Source: Methanogenium cariaci JCM 10550
Lineage (GTDB): Archaea > Halobacteriota > Methanomicrobia > Methanomicrobiales > Methanomicrobiaceae
Reading direction: 5' to 3'
Length of the DNA: 64,000 bases
Assembly: GCF_001315945.1 (NCBI RefSeq)
Contig: NZ_BBBG01000012.1
Location: forward strand, 1-64,000
The notes beneath the pieces are model-generated. The model did not search any database. It was given only the letters and a program-made list of their open reading frames with translations, and was not told the DNA's origin. Shown here piece after piece: positions 1 through 10,167 of the stretch; position 1 is the stretch's first letter; each line of letters begins with the position of its first letter. A program made the position numbers and the translations under genes.

Positions 1-579
1 AGCGCGAGCTGGGCGTTGAGCGATATGGCGCCATAGCTCATGTGGGCGATCATGATCGGGGTCTCGCACTTCAGGTTGGGTGCCAGTTTGGTGACGAGGT
101 CGATGTCCCCCCCTTCCGGCGTTCTGTCGATCTGAATCTGCCGGGGGGGTTTTTTCCCGATATAGGTGCGGAGTTCCATGGGTTCGCGGAGCGGGTCGAT
201 GGACGGGTTGGTGACCTGACAGGCATCCAGCAGGAGCCGGTCGAAGATCTGCGGCACGTTGAGGGCGTTTCCCATCCCGGTCAACACAATCTTCCCCCCC
301 GACTGCGCCTGCGTATAGATGGCTTCGCGGGCCTCGCGTGACCATACCGGGTGGGAACGGTAATCGACGGGTTTCTCCTGAAGGCTGATGGCGTCACGCG
401 GGCACATGGCGATACAGCGGTGGCAGCCGGTGCATGCACGCGAAAAGATCTGTATTTTGTTGCCCTCGCGACGGAACGTCCCGTAGGGGGGGCAGTTTTC
501 TATGCAGCGTTCACAGAGCATGCAGAGGTCGTTGTCGATTTCCACTTTGTATTTGGGGGGGGACACTTCCGACAGGCAT
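1..579 (-). CDS. gltB2: Glutamate synthase, ferredoxin + FMN-domain subunit (partial)
   Basis: This is the amino-terminal part of the archaeal glutamate synthase subunit that binds iron-sulfur clusters and FMN and makes glutamate from 2-oxoglutarate and glutamine-derived ammonia; it runs off the window start. Two ferredoxin-type Cys motifs are visible on the minus strand (CMLCERCIENCP and CTGCHRCIAMCP), followed by the start of the FMN synthase domain (APNLKCETPIMIAHMSYGA). The ATG overlaps the TGA of the upstream amidotransferase gene by one base (TGATG), so the two subunits are probably translationally coupled. An eight-C run just after the start puts the printed ATG out of frame with the rest, and a seven-C run adds a Pro after the first ferredoxin motif. 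Confidence 0.87.
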
Positions 580-1650
580 CAGTATACCCTCCCGATGACC
601 GGTTCTCCGGCGCGGGGGGGCATCCATATCCGGTCGGGTGCGGGTTCCATCACCCGGATAGCCGCCTCTTCACTGGAGAGATACAGGCGGTCGCCTGCCT
701 CTGCTGCAACAAGGGGGGGGCGGAGTTTGATCCGGTCGGTAATGCCTGCAATGCCGTCCGACCCTGCCACCACAATGGCAAACGGCCCGTTCATCATGGC
801 CGGGCTGTAGGTCATCCGCAGGGCGGTATCGAATGCCCGTTCCTTTTCCGGCATCCGGTCAATATCATCAGAACGGGGGGGGCCAGTGCTTTGAACGCCA
901 GTTCCGCCGGAAGCTTGTGCCGTCTCTGGAGAAGATCGGTGAGGTATGCGACCACTTCGGTATCGGTATGCATGGTGCATACGTAGCCGAAACTCTCCAG
1001 ATAGCGTTTGTTTGTCCCGTATGAGGTGATCTCGCCGTTATGTACGACACTCCAGTCGAGCAGATTGAACGGGTGGGCGCCGCCCCCCCACCAGCCTGCG
1101 GTGTTGGTGGGGGGGTAGCGGTTGTGGGAGAGCCAGATGTATCCCTCATAATCCTGAATGCGATAAAAATCGGCCACCTCTTCCGCCCAGCCTGCCGCCT
1201 TGAAGATGCCGATGTTTTTGCCGGTGGAGTAGATGAGCGCTCCGGGAATGCTGGTGTTGACCTTCTTCATCAGGTAGACTAAGATGTCCTCTTCGGATGC
1301 CGTTGTGCCAAGGGCCGAGACATTCGGCTGAAAGAAATATCTCCACGGTATGTGCCGCTTTTTCAGGTTGGGCTGTTCAAACGTGGGAATCTCTTCGTCA
1401 TGCGTTACGGTGCCCAGTTTTTCCAGTTCTGCTTCAACGGCCGTTTTCGGCCCGATGAGGTCGTCATAAAATACGTGGACGGCATAGTAATCCGCAAATT
1501 CCGGGAATGCGCCGTAGACGGCATACCCTGCCCCCCCTTCGCCATTCCCCCCCGTTCGTTCATGATGGTGAGCGCTTCTCTGACAGCACTGCCATCCATG
1601 GGATTTTTCTTTCTGTCAATGACGCTGATTATTCCGCACATGGTTATCAC
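579..1650 (-). CDS. gltB1: Glutamate synthase amidotransferase subunit (class II GATase)
   Basis: Class II glutamine amidotransferase that releases ammonia from glutamine for glutamate synthase, about 357 aa. The protein starts [12 protein letters not shown], with the catalytic Cys at position 2 exposed after Met removal, and continues with MNERGG and, further on, the [14 protein letters not shown] segment typical of GATase II domains. The reading frame is broken at several six- to eight-base G/C runs (near 1530-1550, 1086, 1109 and 712), so it appears as four overlapping pieces. It is the first gene of an operon with the ferredoxin/FMN subunit. The separate amidotransferase gene is the usual archaeal arrangement, unlike the fused bacterial GltB. 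Confidence 0.85.
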
Positions 1651-1715
1651 ATAGTTTTGAGAGATGGTGGGATCTGATTTGAACGTTTTCCCCCCCTTCG
1701 GGTGTGGTTGCTCTT

Positions 1716-1758
1716 CTATGGTATGTGGCCGCTCCTAAATAATACCATAGTTTTATAA
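1716..1758 (-). promoter_or_regulatory. TATA box and inverted repeat of the gltB promoter
   Basis: Read on the minus strand, TTATAAAA at 1751-1758 is a good archaeal TATA box, placing transcription start near 1729 and giving a leader of about 80 bases before gltB1. A 9-bp inverted repeat, CTATGGTAT (1716-1724) and ATACCATAG (1742-1750), brackets the expected start site, a position suited to a repressor. The binding protein is not identifiable from sequence. Confidence 0.5.
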
Positions 1759-1765
1759 CATATTT

Positions 1766-1785
1766 GATGGAAGCTCCCTTCCATC
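1766..1785. promoter_or_regulatory. Palindrome with GGAA-N6-TTCC, candidate NrpR operator
   Basis: GATGGAAG-CTCC-CTTCCATC is a perfect 8-bp palindrome with a 4-base centre. It contains GGAA-N6-TTCC, the operator form described for the nitrogen repressor NrpR in Methanococcus maripaludis. It lies directly upstream of the gltB TATA box, a sensible place for nitrogen control of glutamate synthase. The match is seen; NrpR binding is inferred. Confidence 0.45.
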
Positions 1786-1968
1786 AGGTCCCCCCCGACG
1801 GGATGGATATTTGCGTGATGAAGATCCATCGGAAGGGATTTGTTGCTGTCAATCAGAAAATGGGGGGGAAAAAGAGGAAAAAACGAACAAAAAAATACCG
1901 GATTGCCCGACATCAGGCGTTCATTGGCAGGGGGGGTGATGATGTTCCCGGATGTCTGAAGCACCCGA

Positions 1969-3844
1969 CTAACGCCGGGGGTTTTTTGCCGGTTTTGACT
2001 TTGCAGGAGTCTTGTTCCCGGTTGTTTTTTTCATCAGGGAAGGCATGCTCTTTTTGGATTTGAACGCAGGGGGGGACGCGAGCTGCGGATCTCTCTTTTT
2101 GCGTTCTGTTCCCGTGCACTCAGTTTCTTTATGGAGATGTCCCGGTTGACAATCTGGAGCTTTCGTTCTTCCAGACGTTTTACATCATGCTCTGCAGGTG
2201 CCACCTCTTCGGTGATGGGATCGTATCCCAGATAGTACATCGCCGTAGAGCGGGTGAGGGGGGGGTGGGGGGGGTAAACATCTGGATCTGGTTGCCCTGC
2301 AATTTATTGGCATTGAGGAAATCGATCGTCTCTTTTGTTTCCGCTTTTTCTTCACCCGGATGTCCGGCGATGATGTAGGGGGGGTTTACTTTCAGGGGGG
2401 GCAGACCCTCTTTTGTGGAGATATCGCGGGCCCGTTCCAGGAAGTCCGTAAATACCTCCGGGGGGGATGGTTTACCCATCAGGCTCAGCACGCGTGCGCT
2501 CCCGGATTCCGGTGCAATCTTTATCCGTCCGGGGGGGTGTGGAATTTGATACACGCACGGATGAGGTCATCATCCATCAGTGCCGGGTCAAACCGGAGCC
2601 CCCCCGAACTGATGAATACATGTTTTACGCCCTTGATCTCTCGTGCCTCATTCAGCAGTTCAAGATATGCCTTTGTCCCGGAAATGAGTTTTTTGCATGC
2701 CGCATCTTCCTTCAGGCAGTTATGGTCGCGGCATCCCCCGATACGGCAGGAGGAGGCGTACATATTTGCCGATGGCCCTCCGATATCCGTGATTGTACCG
2801 GAAAATCCGGGTTTCGCTGCGATCTGTTTTACTTCCCGGAGTACGGATTCCTTGCTGCGGGACACGATCTCCGGACCCTGGTGTGCGGTAATGGAACAGA
2901 ATGAACACCGCCCGTAGCAGCCCCCCCGGTGCGACGTGATGGAATTTTCTATCATCCGGAATGCCGGAATGTCGGTGTATTTTGGATGGGGTGCCCGTTC
3001 AAACGGAAGCGCATAGATGGCATCCAGTTCTTCCTGCGTCAGCAGCGCCGGGGAAACTGGACCAGACTCCGCGTGTCCTGTGGCTGTATCAGCGGGTTGA
3101 GGTCCCGGTTCTGGTAGAACAGGTTAAATGCGGTCTTAAATGATTTTTTCTTGTCTCTCACATCGGCAAATGAGGGGAGCGTATATGCTTTCTGGATGCC
3201 TTCCGTGGATTTTCTGATGACTGCCGTCCCCCCCGGAATCTCCATCGTCTCCGGAGTCTGTCCCTCTGACAACGCCCGGATACAGTCGACGAGAGGGTAT
3301 TCGCCCATGCCGTATATCAGGATGTCCGCCTTTGCATCAAAGAGGATGCTCTTCCTGACAGAATCCGACCACCAGTCATAGTGCGCAATCCTTCGCATCG
3401 AGCTTCAATACCGCCGATAATGATCGGCACGTCACGACAGACGCTGCGGATCTGGTTGGTGTAGACATTAATTGTCCGGTCAGGCCGAATCCGGTATCTC
3501 TTCCCGTCTCCTTTCTGTGAGAAATACGGCTCTCCTTTTTCACAGTAGGCATCGTCGCCACGGGGAATTTTGGATGCGGTATAGTTCATCACCATGGAGT
3601 CCATCGCTCCGCCGGATACGGCAAAAGCAATCTTTGGCACTCCTAATGCAAGGAACGATTCCGGGTCTCTCCATTTTGGCTGGGACAGAATGCCGACCCG
3701 GTAACCTTTGGATTCAAGCATTCTCCCGATAACGGCTGTTGCAAATGAGGGGTGGTCGATGTAGGCGTCCGGGGTAACGATGACGACATCGCACTGGTCC
3801 CAGTTGCGCTGCTTCATCTCTTTTTTTGTTGTTGGAAGGAACAT
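1969..3844 (-). CDS. YgiQ-family radical SAM protein
   Basis: A roughly 625-residue protein of the YgiQ (UPF0313) family: an N-terminal cobalamin-binding-like region (start MFLPTTKKEMKQRNWDQCDV) and a radical SAM core with the cluster motif in [17 protein letters not shown] (C-x3-C-x2-C). The biochemical role of the family is unsettled. The printed frame breaks at several G/C runs. Following the coding frame past the last one gives a Lys/Pro-rich low-complexity tail ending in PAKNPRR and a TAG at 1969-1971, about 65 bases beyond the first printed stop. Such basic tails are common in this family. It stands alone; no partner gene is apparent. Confidence 0.85.
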
Positions 3845-4048
3845 GGATTATTCACGTGTTGTCGTTTTTTGTGGGGGGGGTCTGCCCCCGGTATTCTGTA
3901 GCCTGATTATTCCGGCAACGATGCAGGGCGTTCCCGGTAGTATGCATTTTCGGTTTGAAAATTACTGGATACTACTCTGTTGACAGATTAAAAGAATGTC
4001 TGCTAAACTGAATCAATGGGGGGGTGCAACGGAAAGGTATAGGAGAAT

Positions 4049-4069
4049 CCGTTATCGTTCGGATAACGG
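4049..4069. repeat. Inverted repeat downstream of gdhA
   Basis: CCGTTATC-GTTCG-GATAACGG is a perfect 8-bp inverted repeat with a 5-base loop in the gap between gdhA and ygiQ. It is not followed by a T-run in the gdhA direction, so it is not a clear terminator; it may be a processing hairpin or a protein-binding site. Confidence 0.4.
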
Positions 4070-4105
4070 ATATCAAAAAACGGATTGGTGTATGGTATTT
4101 TGGGT

Positions 4106-5364
4106 TTATACCCAGCCACGGATTTTCATTGCTTCGACCACACGGGTTACGGCAACCGCGTATGCTCCCATACGCATGTTGACGTTGTGGTTTTTGGACG
4201 CATAGAGCACTTCGTGGTATGCCTTGGTCATCTTCTGGTCAAGACGGGCATAGACCTCTTCTGCTGTCCAGTAGTACATGTACATGTTCTGGACCATCTC
4301 GAAGTATGATGCGGTTACACCACCGGCATTGCAGAGGAAGTCAGGTATGACGTGGACGCCGTTTTTGTAGAGGATTTCGTCTGCTTCAGGTGTGGTTGGA
4401 CCGTTTGCCAGTTCTGCAAGGATTTTTGCTTTGATGTTTCCGGCATTCTCTTTGGTGATTGCGTTTTCCAGTGCCGCTGCGATGATGATGTCAACGTCAA
4501 GCTCAAGCACTTCGTTGTTGGTGATGGTCCGGGTGTTTGGTGCGTTGATGACTGACCGGGTCTCCTTCTTGTGTTCGATGACTGCTTCAATGTCAAGACC
4601 GTCGGGGGGGTTGTAGATACCGCCCTTTGAGTCACTGACCGCAACGACCGTTGCGCCAAAGAGTTCCTGTGAGAGGGTTGCCGCAAAGGAACCGGCATTT
4701 CCGAATCCCTGGATTGCGATCTTTGTCTGGGAAAGGTCCATGCCCAGTTCTTTTGCTGCCTCACGAATGGTGTACATGCCGCCCATTGCGGTTGCATCGC
4801 CACGACCGGCGGAACCGCCCACATTGAGGGGGGGTTTGCCGGTAAGGATGCCGAACTGGTTTTTCCCGGATAACTTGGAGTATTCATCATCATCCAGGCC
4901 ATGATCTGAGGGGGGGTGGTATAGACATCGGGTGCGGGGGGGACATCGACATCCGGGCCGATGAATTTCCAGACGCGATCCATGTATGAACGGCTCAGGC
5001 GTTCCAGTTCTCCTTCAGAGAGCTCTTTGGTGTTGCAGATAATTCCGCCCTTTCCGCCTCCGAGTGGCACGTCAAGCAGTGCACATTTCCATGTCATCCA
5101 TGCCGCGAGTGCCTTCACGGTATCGACGGTTTCCTCAGGGTGGAAGCGGATGCCACCTTTTGCAGGGCCAAGGACATTGTTGTACATGACTCTGAATCCC
5201 TGGAACACTTTTGTTGTTCCGTCGTCCATCTTTACCGGAACGGATACCTGAACCTGCTGCATGGGATTCTCAAGCATCCCTACAACATCATCATCCAGAT
5301 CCAGAACCTTGGCACATGCGTAGAGCTGTTCCTGTGCCATTTCAAAAGGATTGTTTTTGTCCAT
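4106..5364 (-). CDS. gdhA: Glutamate dehydrogenase
   Basis: Glu/Leu/Phe/Val dehydrogenase family, about 419 residues, interconverting glutamate with 2-oxoglutarate and ammonia. Visible are the substrate-binding segments [11 protein letters not shown] and PLGGGKGGI with its catalytic Lys, and the Rossmann region [11 protein letters not shown] chose the start at MDKNNPFEM because AGGAG lies just upstream. The frame is broken near 4885, where a G is missing (ATGGATGAA expected, ATGATGAA seen), so the N-terminal and C-terminal halves appear in different frames. Seven-base runs add an extra residue at DVPPAPD, TTPPQI and TGKPPL. The C-terminal half reads cleanly to 4106. Confidence 0.9.
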
Positions 5365-5410
5365 ATCATTAACTCCTAGAATAGTTTGATCAATTTGATG
5401 TCTTAAAAAA

Positions 5411-5545
5411 TTATGCACATCGGGGGTGACAGACGATCTACGAAACTCTGTGTTGTCGCACAGAATCCGTTCAACGTGGATGACCTGGCCTTGTATCTTC
5501 TGTGCATAACCGTTCCTTTAGATTTTGTATTTCTGATATAATAAA
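5411..5545 (-). promoter_or_regulatory. gdhA promoter and structured leader
   Basis: On the minus strand a TATA-like TTTATTATAT (5535-5545) predicts transcription start near 5510, leaving about 145 bases of leader before gdhA. That leader begins with TTATGCACA (5501-5509, complement) and ends with its inverted partner (5411-5419), a 9-bp repeat enclosing a perfect TCTGTG-N6-CACAGA hairpin (5447-5464). This could be an RNA control element or a pair of operator sites; no known riboswitch class was recognised. Confidence 0.4.
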
Positions 5546-5778
5546 GTAGCTGAAAGCAGTGGCTATCTACCTTTTTTATGCTTTTAGCAAATTATATATG
5601 GTCAGAATTGGTGGATAATTGTTTAACCACATCTAATTCCTCTGTAGGTGAGAGAACATACAGACATTTGTCGGTTATTTTCCGTTTTATTGGCAAAATG
5701 GGTTTTTCGTGAATGGATGGTATGATCCAGCAATGCTACACCGAAATGTGTTTATCTGAAGATGGTATATGTGGAGGT

Positions 5779-6433
5779 ATGAAAGTTGGTATTATTGGAG
5801 GTACTGGTGATATTGGAAAAGGAATGGCGTTACGCCTCTCCCAAAACCATGAGGTGATCATCGGTTCCCGGAAAGAAGAGAAGGCCTCGTTGTCCTGTGA
5901 CGCATGTTGCCAGTGTCTGAGAGAACTGAATCTTCCCTTTAATCTGACCGCCTCAACGAACCAGGGGGGGTTGTTGACGATTCTGACATTGTTGTGTTTT
6001 CCGTTCCTTCGGAAACATTACAGATTACGATTGACTCATTAACCGGGCTGGAAGGAAAACTGGTTGTCAGTCTGATGAACCCGATGGAACGAGGGGATTT
6101 CTTTAAGTATGCCCCCCCTCCGGAAGAAGGCTCTGCCGCCCTGCAGCTCCAGAGGATGCTGCCGGATTCAAGAGTTATTGCCGCATTTAACAATATCCCG
6201 GCAAAACAGTGGAACCAGATCGCAGAGATACTGGACTATTCTGTTTGTGTCTGCGGTGATGATGAAGAGGGGGGAAAAAAGTCGTTATGGAACTGGTGAA
6301 CTCCATATCTGAATTACAGGCCCTGAATGCCGGACCCCTTGCCGTTTCCGCAACCGTGGAAGCCATTACTCCGCTGGTAATTAATATCGCAAAATTCAAC
6401 AAAATGCGTGATGTGGGCGTCTACTTCAGATAA
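5779..6433 (+). CDS. npdG: F420-dependent NADP reductase
   Basis: NADPH:F420 oxidoreductase, moving hydride between coenzyme F420 and NADP to supply NADPH for biosynthesis. The N-terminus MKVGIIGGTGDIGKG is the dinucleotide-binding signature of the family, and SRKEEKA follows with residues that bind the NADP phosphate. The protein ends VGVYFR with TAA at 6431-6433, about 218 residues, normal for the family. Frameshifts at seven-G and six-G runs (near 5966 and 6270) split it into three frames. GGAGGT abuts the ATG with almost no spacing; an in-frame ATG at 5713 exists, but the family alignment favours 5779. Confidence 0.86.
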
Positions 6434-6471
6434 AATATGGGAAAATTCGTATTTTTAATGAATAATTCACA

Positions 6472-6497
6472 TTTTTTGTTGTGTATCCCTTTTTTTG
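6472..6497 (+). terminator. T-rich terminator of npdG
   Basis: Two T-runs (6472-6477 and 6490-6496) follow the npdG stop in the plus direction. Runs of T without a strong hairpin are typical archaeal terminators. Confidence 0.45.
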
Positions 6498-6547
6498 CAT
6501 GAATCTGCCTGACATCTGCGATGGGGGGGCAGAGAGAATAAAATTGA

Positions 6548-7669
6548 TTATTTTTGGTAATCCGGTGACGATTCAGAAAGGGGCAATCCATAATCCTCAA
6601 ACCATTTTGCATCCGGATTTTTGGTAAATACCATCAGTTTTCCAATATTTTCTTTTGTATCCGCCTGATGATATTTCATGTAGGTATGGTTGCTGTCTGT
6701 CGCAAGGATCTCGATTTTACCGGATTTATGGGACATGACATATTTGACTCTCTTGGCCAGACCGGAGCAGTGCACCTTCGCCTCTTCAATGATCTGGTAT
6801 GCTTCTTCAACCGGAACCGAGAAATGCTGGTTGCCGGTTGTGGGCCTGCACTGGAAGATATAGTAGGGTGAAACACCTGTTGCTGCAAGTTTACTCAACA
6901 GTTCCCCGAGCACATCCGGGTCATCATTTATTCCCCGGAGTATCGGTGTCTGGTTTGTTGGTTTTGCCCCTGCCTTTGTCAGCAGATCAATTGCTTCTAC
7001 CGCAGCTTCCGTCAGTTCTCTCGGATGGTTGAACTGTGTCATGATATAGATGCGCTTGTCTTTTGTGCTGTACTTTTCAATCATTTCAAGGAGGGAAGGG
7101 TCATTGATGATGCGGTAGGGATTGTATGCCGGCATCTTGCTTCCGATTCGGATGATCTTTACGTGATCAATTTCCCGTAACTGTTGGATAACCGGTTCGA
7201 GTTTTGCGGTTGCCAGCATCAGGGGGGGATCTCCTCCGGTCAACAGAACATTTGATATTTCCGGATGATTTTTGATATATTCGATATTTTCTGCGAGATT
7301 CTTTATGGTCTCCGAATCCGTATCCATGAAGATACGCTTCCGGAAGCAGAACCGGCATATCCCGCCACAGACCTCACTTACCAGCATTAATGCAGTCGGG
7401 CCGTATTTATGCTGGACACCGGGCAGTACAGTATTGCTGCTTTCCGTTGACGGGTCCAGTTCTCCCCCCCAGTTGTCAAGTTCATCCGGTTCTGGCAAAA
7501 TAATACGTCGGATCGGGTCATGTTCATCTGACCAGTCAATGAGTGAGAGGTAATATTCACTAGACCGAAACGGAAATCTTTCTTCAACGGTTTTCAGTTT
7601 TGCGGCATCATCTTCTGAGAGTTCTGTTATATCATCTATTTTTGTTATGTATCCGGGGGGGTGCGTCAT
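6548..7669 (-). CDS. KamA-family radical SAM protein (aminomutase-like)
   Basis: A 373-residue protein of the lysine 2,3-aminomutase (KamA/AblA) family with the radical SAM motif CGGICRFCF (C-x3-C-x2-C) near residue 100, the SAM-binding LLTGGDP segment, and TQFNHPRE and CRPTTGNQHF further on. It is shorter than usual lysine aminomutases. Where those have the PGGGGK motif with the PLP lysine, it has SHKSGKIEIL, so the substrate is uncertain. It may be a beta-amino acid mutase or a divergent paralogue; no acetyltransferase (ablB) neighbour is present. The start is supported by GAGGTGA upstream. Seven-base runs insert residues at THPPGY and GGDPPLM. Confidence 0.82.
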   Translation of the reverse strand: MTHPPGYITKIDDITELSEDDAAKLKTVEERFPFRSSEYYLSLIDWSDEHDPIRRIILPEPDELDNWGGELDPSTESSNTVLPGVQHKYGPTALMLVSEVCGGICRFCFRKRIFMDTDSETIKNLAENIEYIKNHPEISNVLLTGGDPPLMLATAKLEPVIQQLREIDHVKIIRIGSKMPAYNPYRIINDPSLLEMIEKYSTKDKRIYIMTQFNHPRELTEAAVEAIDLLTKAGAKPTNQTPILRGINDDPDVLGELLSKLAATGVSPYYIFQCRPTTGNQHFSVPVEEAYQIIEEAKVHCSGLAKRVKYVMSHKSGKIEILATDSNHTYMKYHQADTKENIGKLMVFTKNPDAKWFEDYGLPLSESSPDYQK

Positions 7670-7899
7670 ATGTTCACCTCATTTTTGGCATTAGTCAGTT
7701 GAGAAAGGAATGGGGGGGGTTTATGCATCAAAGATACGATAACCTGACTACTATGTCTATGATCGTTACTTTATTAACTTTGGCTATATAAAATGAATGA
7801 TGGTGTATATAGCAAATATATAGGCATGCTGTTCATAATATAAAATGGTTGGGTGGCATTATTTTTGTTCTGACTGACCGGGCTCAGTGGTCTTGCTCA

Positions 7900-9680
7900 T
7901 CAGGAAAACCGTAGCGGATCCGTTTCAACATCAATAATCGTCGGGCATCGGTTCTTCATCGCCTCGGTGACAGCACCCCCCCTGAGTTGCGCGGGCTCTT
8001 CGACCTGGATACCCTTCCCCCCCGCAGATTGATGCGTATGCAGCGAAGTCCGGATTATACAGGTCCGTTCCAAAATTCGGGTACTGCTCCACTGTCTGTT
8101 CAACCTGTATCATGCCCAGTTCATGGTTATTCAGAATGATGACCACCATCGGCAGATCGTATTTCACCGCGGTGACAAAGTCCGCCATGGCCATGGAAAA
8201 TCCTCCGTCGCCGGTGATGCAGAAGACCTCCTTCTCCGGACAGGCGAGTTTTGCGGCAATCGCTCCCGGCAGACCGAATCCCATCGTCGCGAGATACCCC
8301 CCCGACATCACAAACCGTTGTCTCTTCATCTGGAAATTTCGTCCGAACCACCACTGGTTCTCCCCCCCGACATCAAGGGATATGACCGCGTCTTCCGGGA
8401 TGACGTCAGAGAGCACCTGCATGATATACGGAGGCCGGATGGGTCTTTTGGATGCATCCGCCTCTCTGTCCCGGATGGCATTCCAGTCCGCCTTCCGGGA
8501 GGCGATTTTGTCCAGATGGATTTCGGTGTTCCTTTTGTTCAATAACGGCAGCAACGCAGTGACGATGAGCCCGGTATCCCCCCACAGCGGCGTTGCCTCA
8601 GGAGAGATGCCCAGCTTCAGGGGGGGTCGATATCCACCTGAATCATCGGTTGGGACAAAGGGACATTGGTAAATTTTGAGAAGCCCACGCCGAGAGTGAT
8701 CAACAGATCCGACTCTGCGACCCAGTCCCGGGCCGCCGGAATTCCCAGATTTCCAAGTATGCCCAGATGCCACGGGTGGCTCTCGGGGAAAAGCCCCTTG
8801 GCACGGAAGGTGGTGATGACGGGTGCGCTGATCTTTTCTGCCAGTGCCGCCACCCCCCCGTCCGCATAGTGAAACGCCCCCCCCATCCTGCGATGATCAC
8901 CGGGTTTTCGGCGGCATTGACGATCGCTGCCGCCGCCGTGATGGTCTCTGCGTCCGGCAGCACCCGACAATCCGTGCATCGTTCTTTCCGGCATCTTTTG
9001 ATTTCAAGGGGCATCTTCTGGATGTTGTTTGGCACCGACAGCTGGGCGACCCCCCCACGGTGGATCGTTGCATACTTCAGGGCACGCGTCAGCAAAAGAA
9101 CCGTCTTGTCCTTGTCGTAGATGGTATTGTTGTAGACCGAGACCGGACGGAAGAACGCGTCCAGATCAATCTCCTGAATGCCGCCGGGCCCCGAATACTG
9201 GGCCTCGACCTGCCCGTTAATTGAGATGACCGAGGCATGATCCTCCTTTGCATCATACAGCCCGGTTGTACAGTTGGTCGCACCTGGGCCCGCGATGGTG
9301 AGACAGCAGGCAATCTTCCCCGTCAGCTTGTTATAGGCAGATGCAGCCATCGCCGCGTTCTCCTCATGACGGACGACAATGTACCGGACGTCGTCATTCT
9401 TTCGGACTGCCTCCACGAGACCAAGGGATGACGTCCCCCCCGGCAGACCAAAGACCAGATTCACTCCCCCCCGTGCAGAAAGTGCTGCGATGATCACATC
9501 CGAGACGGTCGCTGTGGCCGACGCATGCTGGTCTGTCTCGTCCACCTTCTCAAACGCATCCTTGCCCGCACCGCATACCGGACACCTCCAGGTATCCGGC
9601 AGTTCGCGAAACAAAATTCCTGATGAAATATCCGATTCATCGTAGAGGTATCCACATATGTTGCATTTCCATGATGTCAT
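7900..9680 (-). CDS. Rubredoxin-TPP enzyme fusion (acetolactate synthase/pyruvate oxidase-like)
   Basis: About 593 residues. Residues 1-45 form a rubredoxin: CNICG (C6, C9) and CPVCG (C33, C36) hold one iron. A full ThDP-dependent carboxylase-like chain follows: an N-terminal Pyr domain with the VRHEENAA glutamate and AGPGATN, a central domain, and a C-terminal PP domain with GDGGFSMAM and NN for ThDP-Mg. The fold is that of acetolactate synthase or pyruvate oxidase. Fused rubredoxin suggests that electrons leave the active site through an iron protein, that is, an oxidising reaction. Several G/C runs break the frame in the C-terminal half; the end PLRFS-TGA at 7900 is reached in the corrected frame. 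Substrate unknown. Confidence 0.83.
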
Positions 9681-9761
9681 CCTATCCCCCCCGGGAGTAT
9701 GCCCGTTACCTGTCTGTTACGGGATAAAAAAGAGATGGTTCAGAAAGGAGGAAACAAAAAA

Positions 9762-10076
9762 TTATTCCGATGAAATTACTTCCGTCTCCAGCATCAGGTT
9801 CCCGAATATTATTTTTTCAAGCACCTGTGAAACATACTTTATTTTTTGCATCTCATCGCTGTCTTCATACCGGTGAATATCCGCATACACCTGAAGGCGC
9901 ACGAGTCCGAACCGGAAATGGTCCAGACCATCCCCTTCCAGTTTAATGGCGTGATAGTATATCGGTTCAATGGACCGGGGGGGCAACAGCTCAATATCTT
10001 CAAGACAGGGGGGGATAACCATCCGGTATATCTCGAGTACCTCGCCGTCTCCGGAAATGATCCTGATATAGTCCAT
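9762..10076 (-). CDS. Hypothetical protein, 104 aa
   Basis: A soluble 104-residue protein (MDYIRIISGDGEVLEIY at the start) that I do not recognise. AGGAG sits nine bases before the ATG and the frame is intact, with a seven-C run giving PPCLED and a seven-G run giving PPRS. Acidic, no membrane segment, no metal motif. It lies between the rubredoxin-TPP gene and mrp on the same strand and may be cotranscribed with mrp. Confidence 0.6.
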   Translation of the reverse strand: MDYIRIISGDGEVLEIYRMVIPPCLEDIELLPPRSIEPIYYHAIKLEGDGLDHFRFGLVRLQVYADIHRYEDSDEMQKIKYVSQVLEKIIFGNLMLETEVISSE

Positions 10077-10167
10077 AACGCATTACTCCTTTGTTCACCG
10101 TGATATTGGTTTCTGATACATATGCGTATCCACATTGAAGGATCCGGGAAAAAAAGAAAGAAATGAA

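Noticed and set aside
351-986. Plus-strand open frames across the gltB genes and other core genes
   Set aside because: They are antisense shadows: the minus strand encodes recognisable ferredoxin and amidotransferase motifs.
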